A stretch of 64,000 nt of DNA from Leifsonia sp052114085 (GTDB taxonomy: Bacteria; Actinomycetota; Actinomycetes; Actinomycetales; Microbacteriaceae). A program made the position numbers and the translations under genes. Below, piece by piece: positions 42,863-51,740 of this stretch. The stretch lies in NCBI RefSeq assembly GCF_052114085.1, contig NZ_JBFREB010000001.1, positions 3,410,001 to 3,474,000 on the forward strand. The letters run 5' to 3'. Below the pieces are notes generated by a model. The model was given only the letters and a program-made list of their open reading frames with translations, had not been told where the DNA came from and did no database searches. Every line of letters starts with the position of its first letter. Position 1 is the stretch's first letter.

Positions 42863-43315
42863 CTACTTGGCGGCAACCACCTGCAGGGTGATGACGGCCG
42901 AGAGGTCGTCGTGCAGTCGCACGGTCGCCTCGTGGTCGCCGACGACCTTGATGGGGTTGGGGAGCTCGATCTTGCGCTTGTCGAGCTCGCCGATGCCGGC
43001 AGCCTTGACGGCGTCCGCGACGTCACCGGTCTTGACCGAACCGAACAGACGACCCTCGCGACCCGCCTTGACGGTCAGCTTGACCTTGGTGGCCTCGAGC
43101 TTCGCCTTGAGGTCCTGAGCCTGCTCGACGGTGTGCAGCTCGCGAGCGGCGCGAGCCGCCTTGATCTGCTCGACCTGCTTCTCGCCACCGCGGCTCCACG
43201 AGATCGCGAAGCCCTGGGGAACCAGGTAGTTACGGGCGTAGCCGTTCTTGACGTCGACGACGTCACCGGCCGAGCCGAGGCCGGTGACCTCGTGCGTGAG
43301 AATTACCTTCGACAT
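42863..43315 (-). CDS. rplI: 50S ribosomal protein L9
   Basis: A 150-residue L9: MSKVILTHEVTGLGSAGDVV, then NGYARNYLVPQGFA and the Ala/Lys-rich connecting helix, ending with a C-terminal rRNA-binding domain. It bridges the L1 stalk region of the large subunit. The ATG at 43315 follows the rpsR gene by 11 nt. The operon order rpsF-ssb-rpsR-rplI is conserved in Actinobacteria. Confidence 0.97.
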   Translation of the reverse strand: MSKVILTHEVTGLGSAGDVVDVKNGYARNYLVPQGFAISWSRGGEKQVEQIKAARAARELHTVEQAQDLKAKLEATKVKLTVKAGREGRLFGSVKTGDVADAVKAAGIGELDKRKIELPNPIKVVGDHEATVRLHDDLSAVITLQVVAAK

Positions 43316-43326
43316 GTCGTTGCTCC

Positions 43327-43590
43327 TTAGCGGCCAGAGCCGGCGTAGGGGAGGAGCGCCATCTCGCGCGCGTTCTTGACCGCGCGGGCGATGAGGCGCT
43401 GCTCCTGGACGGAGACACCGGTGATACGGCGGGCGCGGATCTTTCCACGCTCGGAGATGAACTTGCGCAGGGTGGCGACGTCCTTGTAATCGATGACGCC
43501 AACGCGAACGGACTTCGCGGGGGCGGCGTTCTTGCCGTCCTTACCCTTGCGGATCGGCTTGCGGCGGTCGCCGCTCGACTTTCCAGCCAT
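43327..43590 (-). CDS. rpsR: 30S ribosomal protein S18
   Basis: An 87-residue S18: MAGKSSGDRRKPIRKGKDGK, then IDYKDVATLRKFISERGKI and RITGVSVQEQRLIARAVKNA, the standard S18 core that pairs with S6 on the 30S platform. There are no cysteines in the N-terminal part, so this is the zinc-free form. The ATG at 43590 follows GGAAACC; the longer frame is rejected because it lies in the ssb-rpsR spacer. Confidence 0.95.
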   Translation of the reverse strand: MAGKSSGDRRKPIRKGKDGKNAAPAKSVRVGVIDYKDVATLRKFISERGKIRARRITGVSVQEQRLIARAVKNAREMALLPYAGSGR

Positions 43591-43670
43591 GGTTTCCTTT
43601 GCTTTCCGCCCTACCGGCTGACGGCCGGCGGGCTGATGATGTGTGCCCCTCCATCGAGAGGCGAGTCTCG

Positions 43671-44183
43671 TTAGAAGGGGGTCTCGTCGTTGTAGGAGCC
43701 CGGAGTGTTCCAGACATCCGCACCGGCGGACGGATCCGCGGGGGCAGATGCGGCCCACGGCTCCTCGACGGCAGGCGCACCGCCGCCGAAGCCGCCCGGA
43801 CCCCGTCCTCCACCGGAGGACTGGGCACGCGTGACCTGCGCGGTGGCGTAGCGCAGCGAGGGGCCGATCTCATCGATCTCGAGCTCCATGCTGGTGCGCT
43901 TCTCGCCTTCCTTCGTCTCGTAGGAGCGCTGCTTCAGACGACCCTGCGCGATGACGCGGGACCCCTTGGTCAGCGAACCGGCGACGTGCTCGGCGAATTC
44001 GCGCCAGACACTGGCGCGAAGGAACAGAGCCTCACCGTCCTTCCACTCGTTCGCCTGACGGTCGAACGTGCGGGGGGTGGACGCGATGGTGAAGTTGGCG
44101 ACTGCCAGCCCGTTCTGCGTGTAGCGCAGCTCGGGGTCGGCCGTGAGGTTTCCCACCACGGTGATGACGGTCTCGCCGGCCAT
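43671..44183 (-). CDS. ssb: single-stranded DNA-binding protein
   Basis: A 170-residue SSB with an OB-fold (about residues 1-115, starting ETVITVVGNLTADPELRYTQ), a Gly/Ala-rich linker (SSGGGRGPGGFGGG), and an acidic tip (NDETPF) that recruits partner proteins. It coats exposed DNA in replication and repair. It lies 4 nt after rpsF. The tail is shorter than in mycobacterial SSB but keeps the partner-binding Pro-Phe end. Confidence 0.96.
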   Translation of the reverse strand: MAGETVITVVGNLTADPELRYTQNGLAVANFTIASTPRTFDRQANEWKDGEALFLRASVWREFAEHVAGSLTKGSRVIAQGRLKQRSYETKEGEKRTSMELEIDEIGPSLRYATAQVTRAQSSGGGRGPGGFGGGAPAVEEPWAASAPADPSAGADVWNTPGSYNDETPF

Positions 44184-44187
44184 GGGA

Positions 44188-44559
44188 CTAGGCGCCGGCC
44201 TTCTCGGAGGTGGCGGCCTTGCGGGCAGCCTTCTCGTCGGCGCGCTTCTGAGCAGCGGCGACCTGAGCGATCGCCTCTTCCGCGCGGAGGACCTTGGTGC
44301 GCATGACGGCCTCGCTGAGCTTCAGCTGGCGGTCGAGCTCCTTGGTCGTGTCGCCCTCAGCGGTGAGCTGCACGACGGCGTAGATGCCTTCGGTCTTCTT
44401 GTTGATCTCGTAAGCCAGGCGACGACGTCCCCAGATGTCGACGTTGTCGACAGTTCCACCGTCGTTACGAACGACGTTGAGGAACTTGTCAAGGCTCGGA
44501 GCCACGGTGCGCTCATCGATCTCTGGATCGAGGATGACCATCAACTCGTACTGATGCAT
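44188..44559 (-). CDS. rpsF: 30S ribosomal protein S6
   Basis: A 123-residue S6: MHQYELMVILDPEIDERTVA, then the RRRLAYEINKKTEGIYAVV strand pair, and a Lys/Ala/Glu-rich C-terminal tail. It forms a heterodimer with S18 in the 30S platform. The ATG at 44559 follows GGAGGTGG. It is the first gene of the rpsF-ssb-rpsR-rplI operon; a 257-bp leader separates it from cca and holds the promoter, which I could not locate precisely. Confidence 0.96.
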   Translation of the reverse strand: MHQYELMVILDPEIDERTVAPSLDKFLNVVRNDGGTVDNVDIWGRRRLAYEINKKTEGIYAVVQLTAEGDTTKELDRQLKLSEAVMRTKVLRAEEAIAQVAAAQKRADEKAARKAATSEKAGA

Positions 44560-44816
44560 GACTAACCCACCTCCTCTGGTCTCAGCGGCTGCAGACGTTC
44601 TGCAGCAGGAGGGTGTCATAGACGCGCCCAGGGCAGAACTGCGCCCGGGCAACTTATCTAGGGTAGCGGATGCGGATGTGGGGCGCCAGCCGGCGGTGAT
44701 CTCGGTCATGTCTCCACCCTGGCGGCGGCGCAGGATCCTCCCGGCGCTTCCACCGGATCCGTGGAGAACGCGTCAGTCAGCGGCTCTGGGGACGAAGCAC
44801 GCGAAAGAGAGCCGCG

Positions 44817-46241
44817 TCAGCGGTCAGCCCACCAGGCGAGCAGTAGGCGCGAAGCCTCCTCCTCGCCGAGCGGCCCTTCGTCGAGACGCAGCTCGAGCAG
44901 GAATTTCATCGCCTGACCGACCTCTCGCCCCGGGCGGATGCCGAGGATGCTCATCACCTGCTCGCCATTCAGGTCGGGCCGGACCGAGTCCAGCTCCTCC
45001 TGCTCCTGCAGCTCGCGGATGCGCGCCTCGAGATCGTCGTACGCGAATCCCAGCCGGTCGGCCTTCCGTCGGTTCCGGGTCGTGACGTCAGCACGCGTCA
45101 GCATATGCAGGCGCTCGAGCTCCGGGCCGGCGTCACGCACGTAACGCCGCACTGCGGAGTCGGTCCACTGCGCGTCGGCGTAGCCGAAGAACCGCAGGTG
45201 CAATTCGATCAGGCGCGCCACCGAGTCGATGGTCGCCCTGTCGAAGCGCAGAGCCGTCAACCGCTTCCTGGCCAGCTTCGCCCCGACTAGGTCGTGGTGA
45301 TAGAAGCTGACCGCGCCGCCCGGCTCGAAGCGTCGCGTCGCCGGTTTGCCGATGTCGTGCAGGATGGCGGCCAGCCTCAGCACGAGATCGGGCGCCTCGC
45401 CCGCATGCCGCTCCTTCTCATAACCGATCGCCTGCTCCAGCACCGTGAGACTGTGCTGGTACACGTCTTTGTGGTGGTGGTGCTCGTCCACCTCCAGCCG
45501 CAGCGCGGGGATCTCCGGCACGACCAGTTCGGCCAGACCGCTCGCGACGAGCAACTCCACCCCGGCGCGCGGCTCATCCGCTTGGAGCAGCTTGCTCAGC
45601 TCGTCGCGCACGCGCTCGGCGCTGATGATCTCGATGCGGTCGGCCATGGCGACCATCGCATCGCGGGTCTCGTCGTCCACCGTGAAGCCCAGCTGCGCCG
45701 TGAACCGCGCGGCGCGCATCATCCGAAGCGGATCGTCTCCGAACGAGATCTGCGGGGTGCTCGGTGTCCGCAGCACGCCCGCCATGAGGTCTTCGACGCC
45801 GCCGGACGGATCGACCAGTCGCACCTCGGGGAGTCGTAGGGCGAGCGCATTGACCGTGAAGTCTCGACGCATGAGGTCGCCTTCGAGGCTGTCGCCGAAC
45901 TCCACCTCCGGCTTCCGGGTGGTGCCGTCGTAGCTGTCGCTGCGGTAGGTCGTGATTTCGACGGTGTCGTCTCCGAGTCGCGCGCCGATCGTGCCGTACT
46001 GGCGGCCCACATCCCAGACGGCGTCGGCGATGGGCGCGACGATCTTCAGGATGTCGTCCGGGCGCGCATCCGTCGTGAAGTCGAGATCATGCACCAGCCG
46101 GCCGAGGAGGGCGTCTCGTACCGGACCCCCGACGAGGGCCAGCTCGTGCCCAGCTGCCTCGAATGCGTCGGCGAGGCGGGCGACCGACCGGGTGCGTGCG
46201 AGGTCGCCGAGGCGTTCGAGGGATTCGGCGACGCTCTGCAT
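44817..46241 (-). CDS. cca: CCA tRNA nucleotidyltransferase with HD domain
   Basis: A 474-residue class II nucleotidyltransferase. The N-terminal catalytic site GGPVRDALLGRLVHDLDFTT carries the DxD acidic pair, followed by RRDFTVNALAL. An HD domain (LHDIGKP near residue 290, HHDLVGAKLARKRL) suggests 2',3'-cyclic phosphodiesterase or phosphatase activity. It adds CCA to tRNA 3' ends or repairs them. Actinobacterial members are in this size range. The ATG at 46241 begins MQSVAESLERLGDLA. It is divergent from the DUF6049-type gene, as in other Actinobacteria. Confidence 0.92.
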   Translation of the reverse strand: MQSVAESLERLGDLARTRSVARLADAFEAAGHELALVGGPVRDALLGRLVHDLDFTTDARPDDILKIVAPIADAVWDVGRQYGTIGARLGDDTVEITTYRSDSYDGTTRKPEVEFGDSLEGDLMRRDFTVNALALRLPEVRLVDPSGGVEDLMAGVLRTPSTPQISFGDDPLRMMRAARFTAQLGFTVDDETRDAMVAMADRIEIISAERVRDELSKLLQADEPRAGVELLVASGLAELVVPEIPALRLEVDEHHHHKDVYQHSLTVLEQAIGYEKERHAGEAPDLVLRLAAILHDIGKPATRRFEPGGAVSFYHHDLVGAKLARKRLTALRFDRATIDSVARLIELHLRFFGYADAQWTDSAVRRYVRDAGPELERLHMLTRADVTTRNRRKADRLGFAYDDLEARIRELQEQEELDSVRPDLNGEQVMSILGIRPGREVGQAMKFLLELRLDEGPLGEEEASRLLLAWWADR

Positions 46242-46336
46242 GGTGACCCAGCTTAACGGCCCTGCGCGCCGGGCTCTCAGCAGGCGGCCTCTACAATCGT
46301 CGACATGGAGGCCGAGTCGGGATCGCGCGTCGACGC

Positions 46337-48592
46337 ATGAGCGCAGCCTCCCCCACCCTCCGCGGGGGTGCGAGACTTCGCGCCCGCGTCCGGCTCCTGG
46401 CAGCGGCTGCCACCGTCAGCGCACTGGTCGGCGCACTGGCCACAGTGACCGGCGTGGGGACGGTGGCGGCGGCCGACGCCGTGACTCCTTCGCCCGTGGC
46501 AGCGGCCAGCCCCTCCGCCCTGACCGCGACCGTCACCTCGGACGGCGGTGGCGTGGTCGGCCCAGGCGCAGACCTCGCAGTCTCGGTCACCGTCTCGAAT
46601 CCAACGGACAACGCGTACTCGTCCGGATCGGTGGCCCTCTGGGTGGACCCGGAGCCGCAGAGCGGACGCGCCGCCTTGGCCTCGTGGTCAGCGTCGACGG
46701 AGAAGCCGTCGGGCGCGGTCGGTCTCGGCCAGGCGCAGCTGAACACGCTCGAGCCGGGAACCAGCACAGTCGTGCGCCTCACGGCACCGGCCGCGTCGCT
46801 GCCGTTCTCCGGCCGCACGACCTCTGCCGTATTCGGGATGGGCGCCACCGTGCGCGCCGGGTCCGCCCAGGCGGAACCGCGCAGTTCCGTCGTGTGGAAC
46901 CCTGGCGGGGCCGCCAAGCAGGCCGGCCTGAACGTGGTGCTGCCGATCGTCACCCCGTCCGGTTCCAGCGGGCTGATCGCTGCCGACGACCTGGCGACCT
47001 ACACCGCGCCGAACGGCATCCTCACCCGGGAGCTCGATGGTCTCACCGGCCACACCACGGTCACGGTCGGGATCGACCCGATGATCATCGCGTCCATCCG
47101 CGTACTCGGGAACGCGGCGCCGGCGAGCGCGGTGCAGTGGCTGGTCCAGCTCTCCGAGCTCCCCAACGAAACCTTCTCACTCGGTTACGCGGATGCGGAC
47201 GCGGCCGGGCAGATTCAGGCCGGTCTGCCGGCCCCCCTCTCGCCCACCTCCCTCGCGTACGCCATCGACCCGAAGAACTTCACGCCGGCGCCCACCCCGG
47301 TCGGAGAACCGCCCACCGCGACTCCCACGCCGCAACCGAAAACGACCTCGCCCTCCCCGAGCCCGACAGCGACGCCTGGTCCCGCCCTTCCCGATCTGGC
47401 GACGTTGCTCGCCTGGGACTACACCCTCACCGGGATCAGCTGGCCGGCGGACAAGACGGTGCGTCGCGCCGACCTGGCGCCCCTTGCTGCCGCTGGGCTC
47501 ACCACGACGATTCTGTCGGGAAGCAACACCAACGCGGCGGAGCAGAGCAGCACCCCGAACGCGCCGATCGTCTCCGGGAACGACCGCATGGTGTCCACAG
47601 ACCAGGCGCTCAGCGACGCACTCCGTCAGGCGGTCAGCGCCCCCAGTGACGTGGCGTGGAACGCAGCCATGTCGAAGGTGAACGCGCAGCTCGAGTTGAT
47701 CAGTCAGGAATCGGGCGACCCTCGAAAGCTGCTCATCGGGCTGGATCGGTCCTGGCCGTCGAGCGGAACCCAACTGGAGCGCACGCTGAACTCTCTGTTC
47801 TCGACGCCGTGGTCAGCCCCTGCGGCGTTCTCGACGGTGAAGGGTGCCACCCCGACCGCCGGCCTGGACATCGTCGACGCGCCGGAATCGGCCGAGCGGA
47901 TCGCGGACATCCACGCACTGATTCAGGACGAGGCATCGCTCGGGCAGTTCGCCACGATCCTCGACGACCCGACGCGACTGACGGGAAGGACGCGCGCGGA
48001 CCTCCTCGCGCTGCTCGCCGTCTCGTGGCTCAACCCCCGCACAGACTGGACAGCGGCGGTCACGAAGGAGCGGGCCGCGACCGTCAGGACGCTGCACTCG
48101 ATCCGCATCCTGCCGACAGAGAACGTCAACCTCGTGAGCGCGCAGGGCTCCATCCCGTTCACCGTGAGCAACGACCTCCCTGCTGACGCCGCCACGATCG
48201 TCCTCGTGGCATCGCCCTCGAACAGTCGTCTCGAGATCGACCAGTCGACGACGAAACGCATCCAGCCGGACTCCCGCGCCACCGTCCTCGTCCCGGTGAA
48301 GGCGAAGGTCGGCAACGGCCAGGTCGTGCTCTCGCTGCACCTGTACAGCCCGACGGGCGTTCCTATCGGCGACCCGACGTCGGTGACGGTGGATGTGCAC
48401 GCCGACTGGGAGGGCATCGGCGCGCTGATCTTCGGCATCCTGCTGGTGCTGCTGTTCGGCTTCGGGATCGTCCGCAACATCCTTCGTCGCCGGTCGAAGA
48501 GCGGGGAGGGCGACGAGCCGGACACCGACACGACCGCCGACGTAACCCCGTCGTCAGGTTCCACCCCACCCGAGGAGCGGCACGGTGGCTAG
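46337..48592 (+). CDS. DUF6049-type large extracytoplasmic protein
   Basis: A 751-residue protein with a long N-terminal signal (basic start, hydrophobic residues about 20-45), a beta-rich extracellular body, a Pro/Thr/Ser-rich linker near residues 318-350 (including PTATPTPQPKTTSPSPSPTA) and one C-terminal TM helix (ALIFGILLVLLFGFGIV) followed by a charged tail. In Actinobacteria a protein of this kind lies between cca and murJ and may join in envelope or peptidoglycan work. No catalytic motif is seen. The next gene, murJ, overlaps its 3' end by 8 bp. Confidence 0.75.
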   Translation: MSAASPTLRGGARLRARVRLLAAAATVSALVGALATVTGVGTVAAADAVTPSPVAAASPSALTATVTSDGGGVVGPGADLAVSVTVSNPTDNAYSSGSVALWVDPEPQSGRAALASWSASTEKPSGAVGLGQAQLNTLEPGTSTVVRLTAPAASLPFSGRTTSAVFGMGATVRAGSAQAEPRSSVVWNPGGAAKQAGLNVVLPIVTPSGSSGLIAADDLATYTAPNGILTRELDGLTGHTTVTVGIDPMIIASIRVLGNAAPASAVQWLVQLSELPNETFSLGYADADAAGQIQAGLPAPLSPTSLAYAIDPKNFTPAPTPVGEPPTATPTPQPKTTSPSPSPTATPGPALPDLATLLAWDYTLTGISWPADKTVRRADLAPLAAAGLTTTILSGSNTNAAEQSSTPNAPIVSGNDRMVSTDQALSDALRQAVSAPSDVAWNAAMSKVNAQLELISQESGDPRKLLIGLDRSWPSSGTQLERTLNSLFSTPWSAPAAFSTVKGATPTAGLDIVDAPESAERIADIHALIQDEASLGQFATILDDPTRLTGRTRADLLALLAVSWLNPRTDWTAAVTKERAATVRTLHSIRILPTENVNLVSAQGSIPFTVSNDLPADAATIVLVASPSNSRLEIDQSTTKRIQPDSRATVLVPVKAKVGNGQVVLSLHLYSPTGVPIGDPTSVTVDVHADWEGIGALIFGILLVLLFGFGIVRNILRRRSKSGEGDEPDTDTTADVTPSSGSTPPEERHGG

Positions 48593-50192
48593 CGTCGGCC
48601 GCGCTACCGCAATGCTGGCGTCCGGCACCCTGGTATCGAGGCTGCTGGGCTTCGGCAAGGCCTGGCTCCTCGTCCAGGCGATCGGTGTGGTCTCGTTCGC
48701 CGCGAACGCCTACGGCACCGCCACCGCCATCCCGAACAGCCTGTACGCGCTCATCGCCCAGGGCATCCTGAACGCCATCCTGGTGCCCCAGATCGTCCGC
48801 GCGTCGGTGAACGCCGACGGTGGCCGGGCGTACATCAACAAGCTGGTGACCCTTGGCATCGTGGTCTTCGCGGGCCTCGCCCTCGTCGCGACGTTCCTGG
48901 CGCCGCTGCTCATCGCACTTTTCGGCGTTCCGGAGTCGCAGCGCGAACTCGCAACCGCCTTCGCCTATTGGTCCCTGCCTCAGATCTTCTTCCTCGGCCT
49001 CTACACGTTGCTCGGCGAGGTGCTCAACGCACGCAAGTCGTTCGGGCCGTTCACCTGGGCGCCCGTCGTCAACAACATCGTCGCGATCATCATGCTGGGC
49101 GTGTTCATCCTCGCCTTCGGCGCCTTCTCCACGGGCCACCAGCACACCGAGTGGACGTTCGGGATGATCGCCCTGCTCGCCGGCGGTGCAACGCTCGGCA
49201 TCGCCATCCAGGCCCTCGTCCTCTTCGTGTTCTGGCGCCGGGTCGGCTTGCGCTTCCGCTTCGACTTCGGCTGGCGTGGGGTGAACCTCGGAACAGCCGG
49301 GAAGGCGGCCGGATGGACGTTCGCCATGCTCGTCGCCACCCAAGTGGCCGGCCTCATCGAGATCAACGTCTCCAACTCCGCCGGGCCGGACTTCGCCGGT
49401 TCCTTCGCCATGCAGAACGCCTGGCTGATCTTCATGCTGCCGCACGGCATCATCGCCGTCTCCATCGTCACCGCGTATTACACACGGATGGCGGAGCACG
49501 CCCATCGGGGGGCGACGGCTGAGTTCCGTCAGGACTTCTCATCGGCCGCACGCTCGATCATGTTGCTGATCGTGTTCTCCTCGGCAGCTCTCATCGTCAC
49601 GGCCTACCCCGTCGCGCGCGTCTTCACCTCCGATTACCAAACGCTGGGCCTGGTCCTGATCGCGTACCTGGTCGGGCTCGTCCCGTTCTCGCTGGTGTTC
49701 ATGGCGCAGCGCGCGTTCTACTCACTCGGTGACACGCGCACTCCGTTCCTGTTCACCCTCGCGCAGGTCGGCGTCGTGATCGTCGGAGTGCTGCTCTGCT
49801 TCCTGGTGGCTCCCGAGATCAGGGCTGCCTCGGTTGCCCTCGTCGTCTCCGTCGCCAGCGTGGTCCAGGCCGTCCTGGCATTCGCGCTGCTCCGTCGCCG
49901 GACCGGGGGAGTCGACGGCGGCCGCATCCTCGGGTCGCTCTGGCGCTTCGTCCTCGCGGGGCTCGCCTCGATGGCGGCCGGCGCGGGCTTCCTCGTCATC
50001 CTCGGCGGCGTCGGTTCCGGCGGATTCCCCGTGAGCGGCCCGATCGCCGCCATCGTCGCCACAGCGGTCACCGGGGTCGTCATGCTGGTCGTGTACGTGG
50101 GCTTCCTCGTCATCCTCCGATCGCCCGACCTCGAGAGCGGACTCGCGCCCATCCTGAACCGCGCCGGAGGGCGTTCTCGCGCACCCAGGTGA
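48585..50192 (+). CDS. murJ: lipid II flippase MurJ (MviN)
   Basis: A 535-residue protein with 14 predicted membrane helices. It starts MASVGRATAMLASGTLVSRL, then LGFGKAWLLVQAIG, the MurJ entry motif, with the FNSGP-like segment NAYGTATAIPN next. MurJ moves lipid II to the outer face for peptidoglycan synthesis. The GTG at 48585 overlaps the upstream gene by 8 bp, so translation is coupled. Mycobacterial MurJ has a large extra pseudokinase part; this one is the short form without it. Confidence 0.94.
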   Translation: MASVGRATAMLASGTLVSRLLGFGKAWLLVQAIGVVSFAANAYGTATAIPNSLYALIAQGILNAILVPQIVRASVNADGGRAYINKLVTLGIVVFAGLALVATFLAPLLIALFGVPESQRELATAFAYWSLPQIFFLGLYTLLGEVLNARKSFGPFTWAPVVNNIVAIIMLGVFILAFGAFSTGHQHTEWTFGMIALLAGGATLGIAIQALVLFVFWRRVGLRFRFDFGWRGVNLGTAGKAAGWTFAMLVATQVAGLIEINVSNSAGPDFAGSFAMQNAWLIFMLPHGIIAVSIVTAYYTRMAEHAHRGATAEFRQDFSSAARSIMLLIVFSSAALIVTAYPVARVFTSDYQTLGLVLIAYLVGLVPFSLVFMAQRAFYSLGDTRTPFLFTLAQVGVVIVGVLLCFLVAPEIRAASVALVVSVASVVQAVLAFALLRRRTGGVDGGRILGSLWRFVLAGLASMAAGAGFLVILGGVGSGGFPVSGPIAAIVATAVTGVVMLVVYVGFLVILRSPDLESGLAPILNRAGGRSRAPR

Positions 50193-50275
50193 CACGGAAT
50201 AGCATCCGCCTAGGATGTGTTCTACAGGTCGACGCCTCCAGACGAAGGTGTCGTGACAGGTCAAGGAGTTTTGCC

Positions 50276-51262
50276 GTGCGGCAGATCATCATCATCGGTT
50301 CCGGCCCCGCCGGATACACGGCGGCCGTCTATGCGGCACGCGCCAACCTGAAGCCGCTGCTGATCGCCTCCTCCGTCGAGGCCGGCGGCGAGCTGATGAA
50401 CACCACAGAGGTCGAGAACTTCCCCGGCTTCCCTGAGGCGGTCATGGGACCGGACCTCATGTTCAAGATGCAGGCGCAGGCAGAGAAGTTCGGCACCGAG
50501 ATCGTCCTCGACGACGTCGTGTCGATCGACCTGACCGGCGAGGTCAAGCGGGTCACGCTCGGCTCCGGCGCGGTCCACGAGGCGCTCGCCGTCATCTTCG
50601 CGACCGGTTCCGCCTACCGCAAGCTCGGTCTGGCCGACGAGGAGCGACTCTCCGGTCACGGCGTCTCCTGGTGCGCCACCTGCGACGGGTTCTTCTTCCG
50701 CCAGCGCACGATCGCCGTCATCGGCGGCGGCGACTCGGCGATGGAGGAGGCCACCTTCCTCACCCGCTTCGCGGACAAGGTGTACGTCATCCACCGTCGC
50801 GACTCGCTCCGCGCCTCCAAGATCATGCAGGAGCGCGCGTTCGCCAACGACAAGATCGAGTTCATCTGGAACACCGAGGTCGTCGGGATCGGCGGTGACG
50901 AGCAGGTGCAGAACGTCCAGCTCCGCAACCTGGTCACCGGCGAGGAGAGCGAGTTGCAGCTGCACGGTCTCTTCATCGCGATCGGCAACGACCCGCGCGT
51001 CCACCTCGTCCACGGTCAGCTCGATCTGACGGCGGAGGGCACCATCGCCGTCGAGGGCCGCAGCTCGAAGACCAACCTCCCCGGCGTCTTCGCCGCGGGC
51101 GACGTCATCGACCCGACCTATCGCCAGGCGGTCACCGCCGCGGCATCGGGTACGGTCGCCGCGCTCGACGCGGAGCACTACCTCACCACCCTCCCGCAAG
51201 ACTTGCTCGACAGCGCAGCGGATGGCGCGTCGGGTGACCTCGAACTCACCGCCACCGCCTAA
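50276..51262 (+). CDS. trxB: thioredoxin reductase
   Basis: A 328-residue flavoprotein with the FAD motif GSGPAGYTAAVYAAR at the N-terminus, the redox pair SWCATCDGFF (about residue 133), the NADPH motif IGGGDSAMEEA, and a C-terminal GVFAAGDVID. It reduces thioredoxin with NADPH in the cytoplasm. The GTG at 50276 has AAGGAG 7 nt upstream; earlier frames start inside murJ. It is followed 14 nt later by trxA, so the pair forms a unit. Confidence 0.97.
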   Translation: MRQIIIIGSGPAGYTAAVYAARANLKPLLIASSVEAGGELMNTTEVENFPGFPEAVMGPDLMFKMQAQAEKFGTEIVLDDVVSIDLTGEVKRVTLGSGAVHEALAVIFATGSAYRKLGLADEERLSGHGVSWCATCDGFFFRQRTIAVIGGGDSAMEEATFLTRFADKVYVIHRRDSLRASKIMQERAFANDKIEFIWNTEVVGIGGDEQVQNVQLRNLVTGEESELQLHGLFIAIGNDPRVHLVHGQLDLTAEGTIAVEGRSSKTNLPGVFAAGDVIDPTYRQAVTAAASGTVAALDAEHYLTTLPQDLLDSAADGASGDLELTATA

Positions 51263-51276
51263 GGAGAAACAACACA

Positions 51277-51603
51277 ATGTCAGCAGCACGTTCGGTCACG
51301 GACTCCAGCTTCGAGCAGGACGTCCTCAACAGCGAGAAGACCATCCTCGTGGACTTCTGGGCTGAGTGGTGCGGTCCGTGTCGCGCCGTCGGCCCGATCC
51401 TCGACCAGATCGCCTCCGAGCACTCGGACAAGATCGAGGTCGTCAAGCTCAACGTCGATGAGAACCCGCAGACCGCTGCGAAGTACCAGATCACGTCGAT
51501 CCCGGCGATGAAGGTCTACCAGGGTGGCGAGGTCGTCAAGACCGTCATCGGTGCGAAGCCGAAGCCCGCCCTTGAGGCCGACCTGGCCGCCTACCTGGCG
51601 TAG
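51277..51603 (+). CDS. trxA: thioredoxin
   Basis: A 108-residue thioredoxin: the active site is WAEWCGPCRAV (about residue 32), followed by a cis-Pro loop (ITSIPAMKVYQ). It keeps cytoplasmic protein thiols reduced with electrons from TrxB. The ATG at 51277 follows AAGGAGAAAC. A strong intrinsic terminator follows at 51622-51659. Confidence 0.97.
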   Translation: MSAARSVTDSSFEQDVLNSEKTILVDFWAEWCGPCRAVGPILDQIASEHSDKIEVVKLNVDENPQTAAKYQITSIPAMKVYQGGEVVKTVIGAKPKPALEADLAAYLA

Positions 51604-51621
51604 CGCGACCCGTCCTCTTCA

Positions 51622-51659
51622 GACCCGTCCGGCGCTCACCCGCCGGGCGGGTCTTTTTC
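51622..51659 (+). terminator. intrinsic terminator of trxB-trxA
   Basis: GACCCGTCCGGCG-CTCACC-CGCCGGGCGGGTC is a 13-bp stem with one G-T pair and a 6-base loop, followed directly by TTTTTC. It starts 19 bp after the trxA stop and is a textbook intrinsic terminator. Confidence 0.9.
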
Positions 51660-51740
51660 GTACCCGGGACACGACACCGATTTTCTCGGCGGTGCACTGC
51701 CCCCATAGCATTGCTGAACGGCAGAGAAACGGACTCACAC

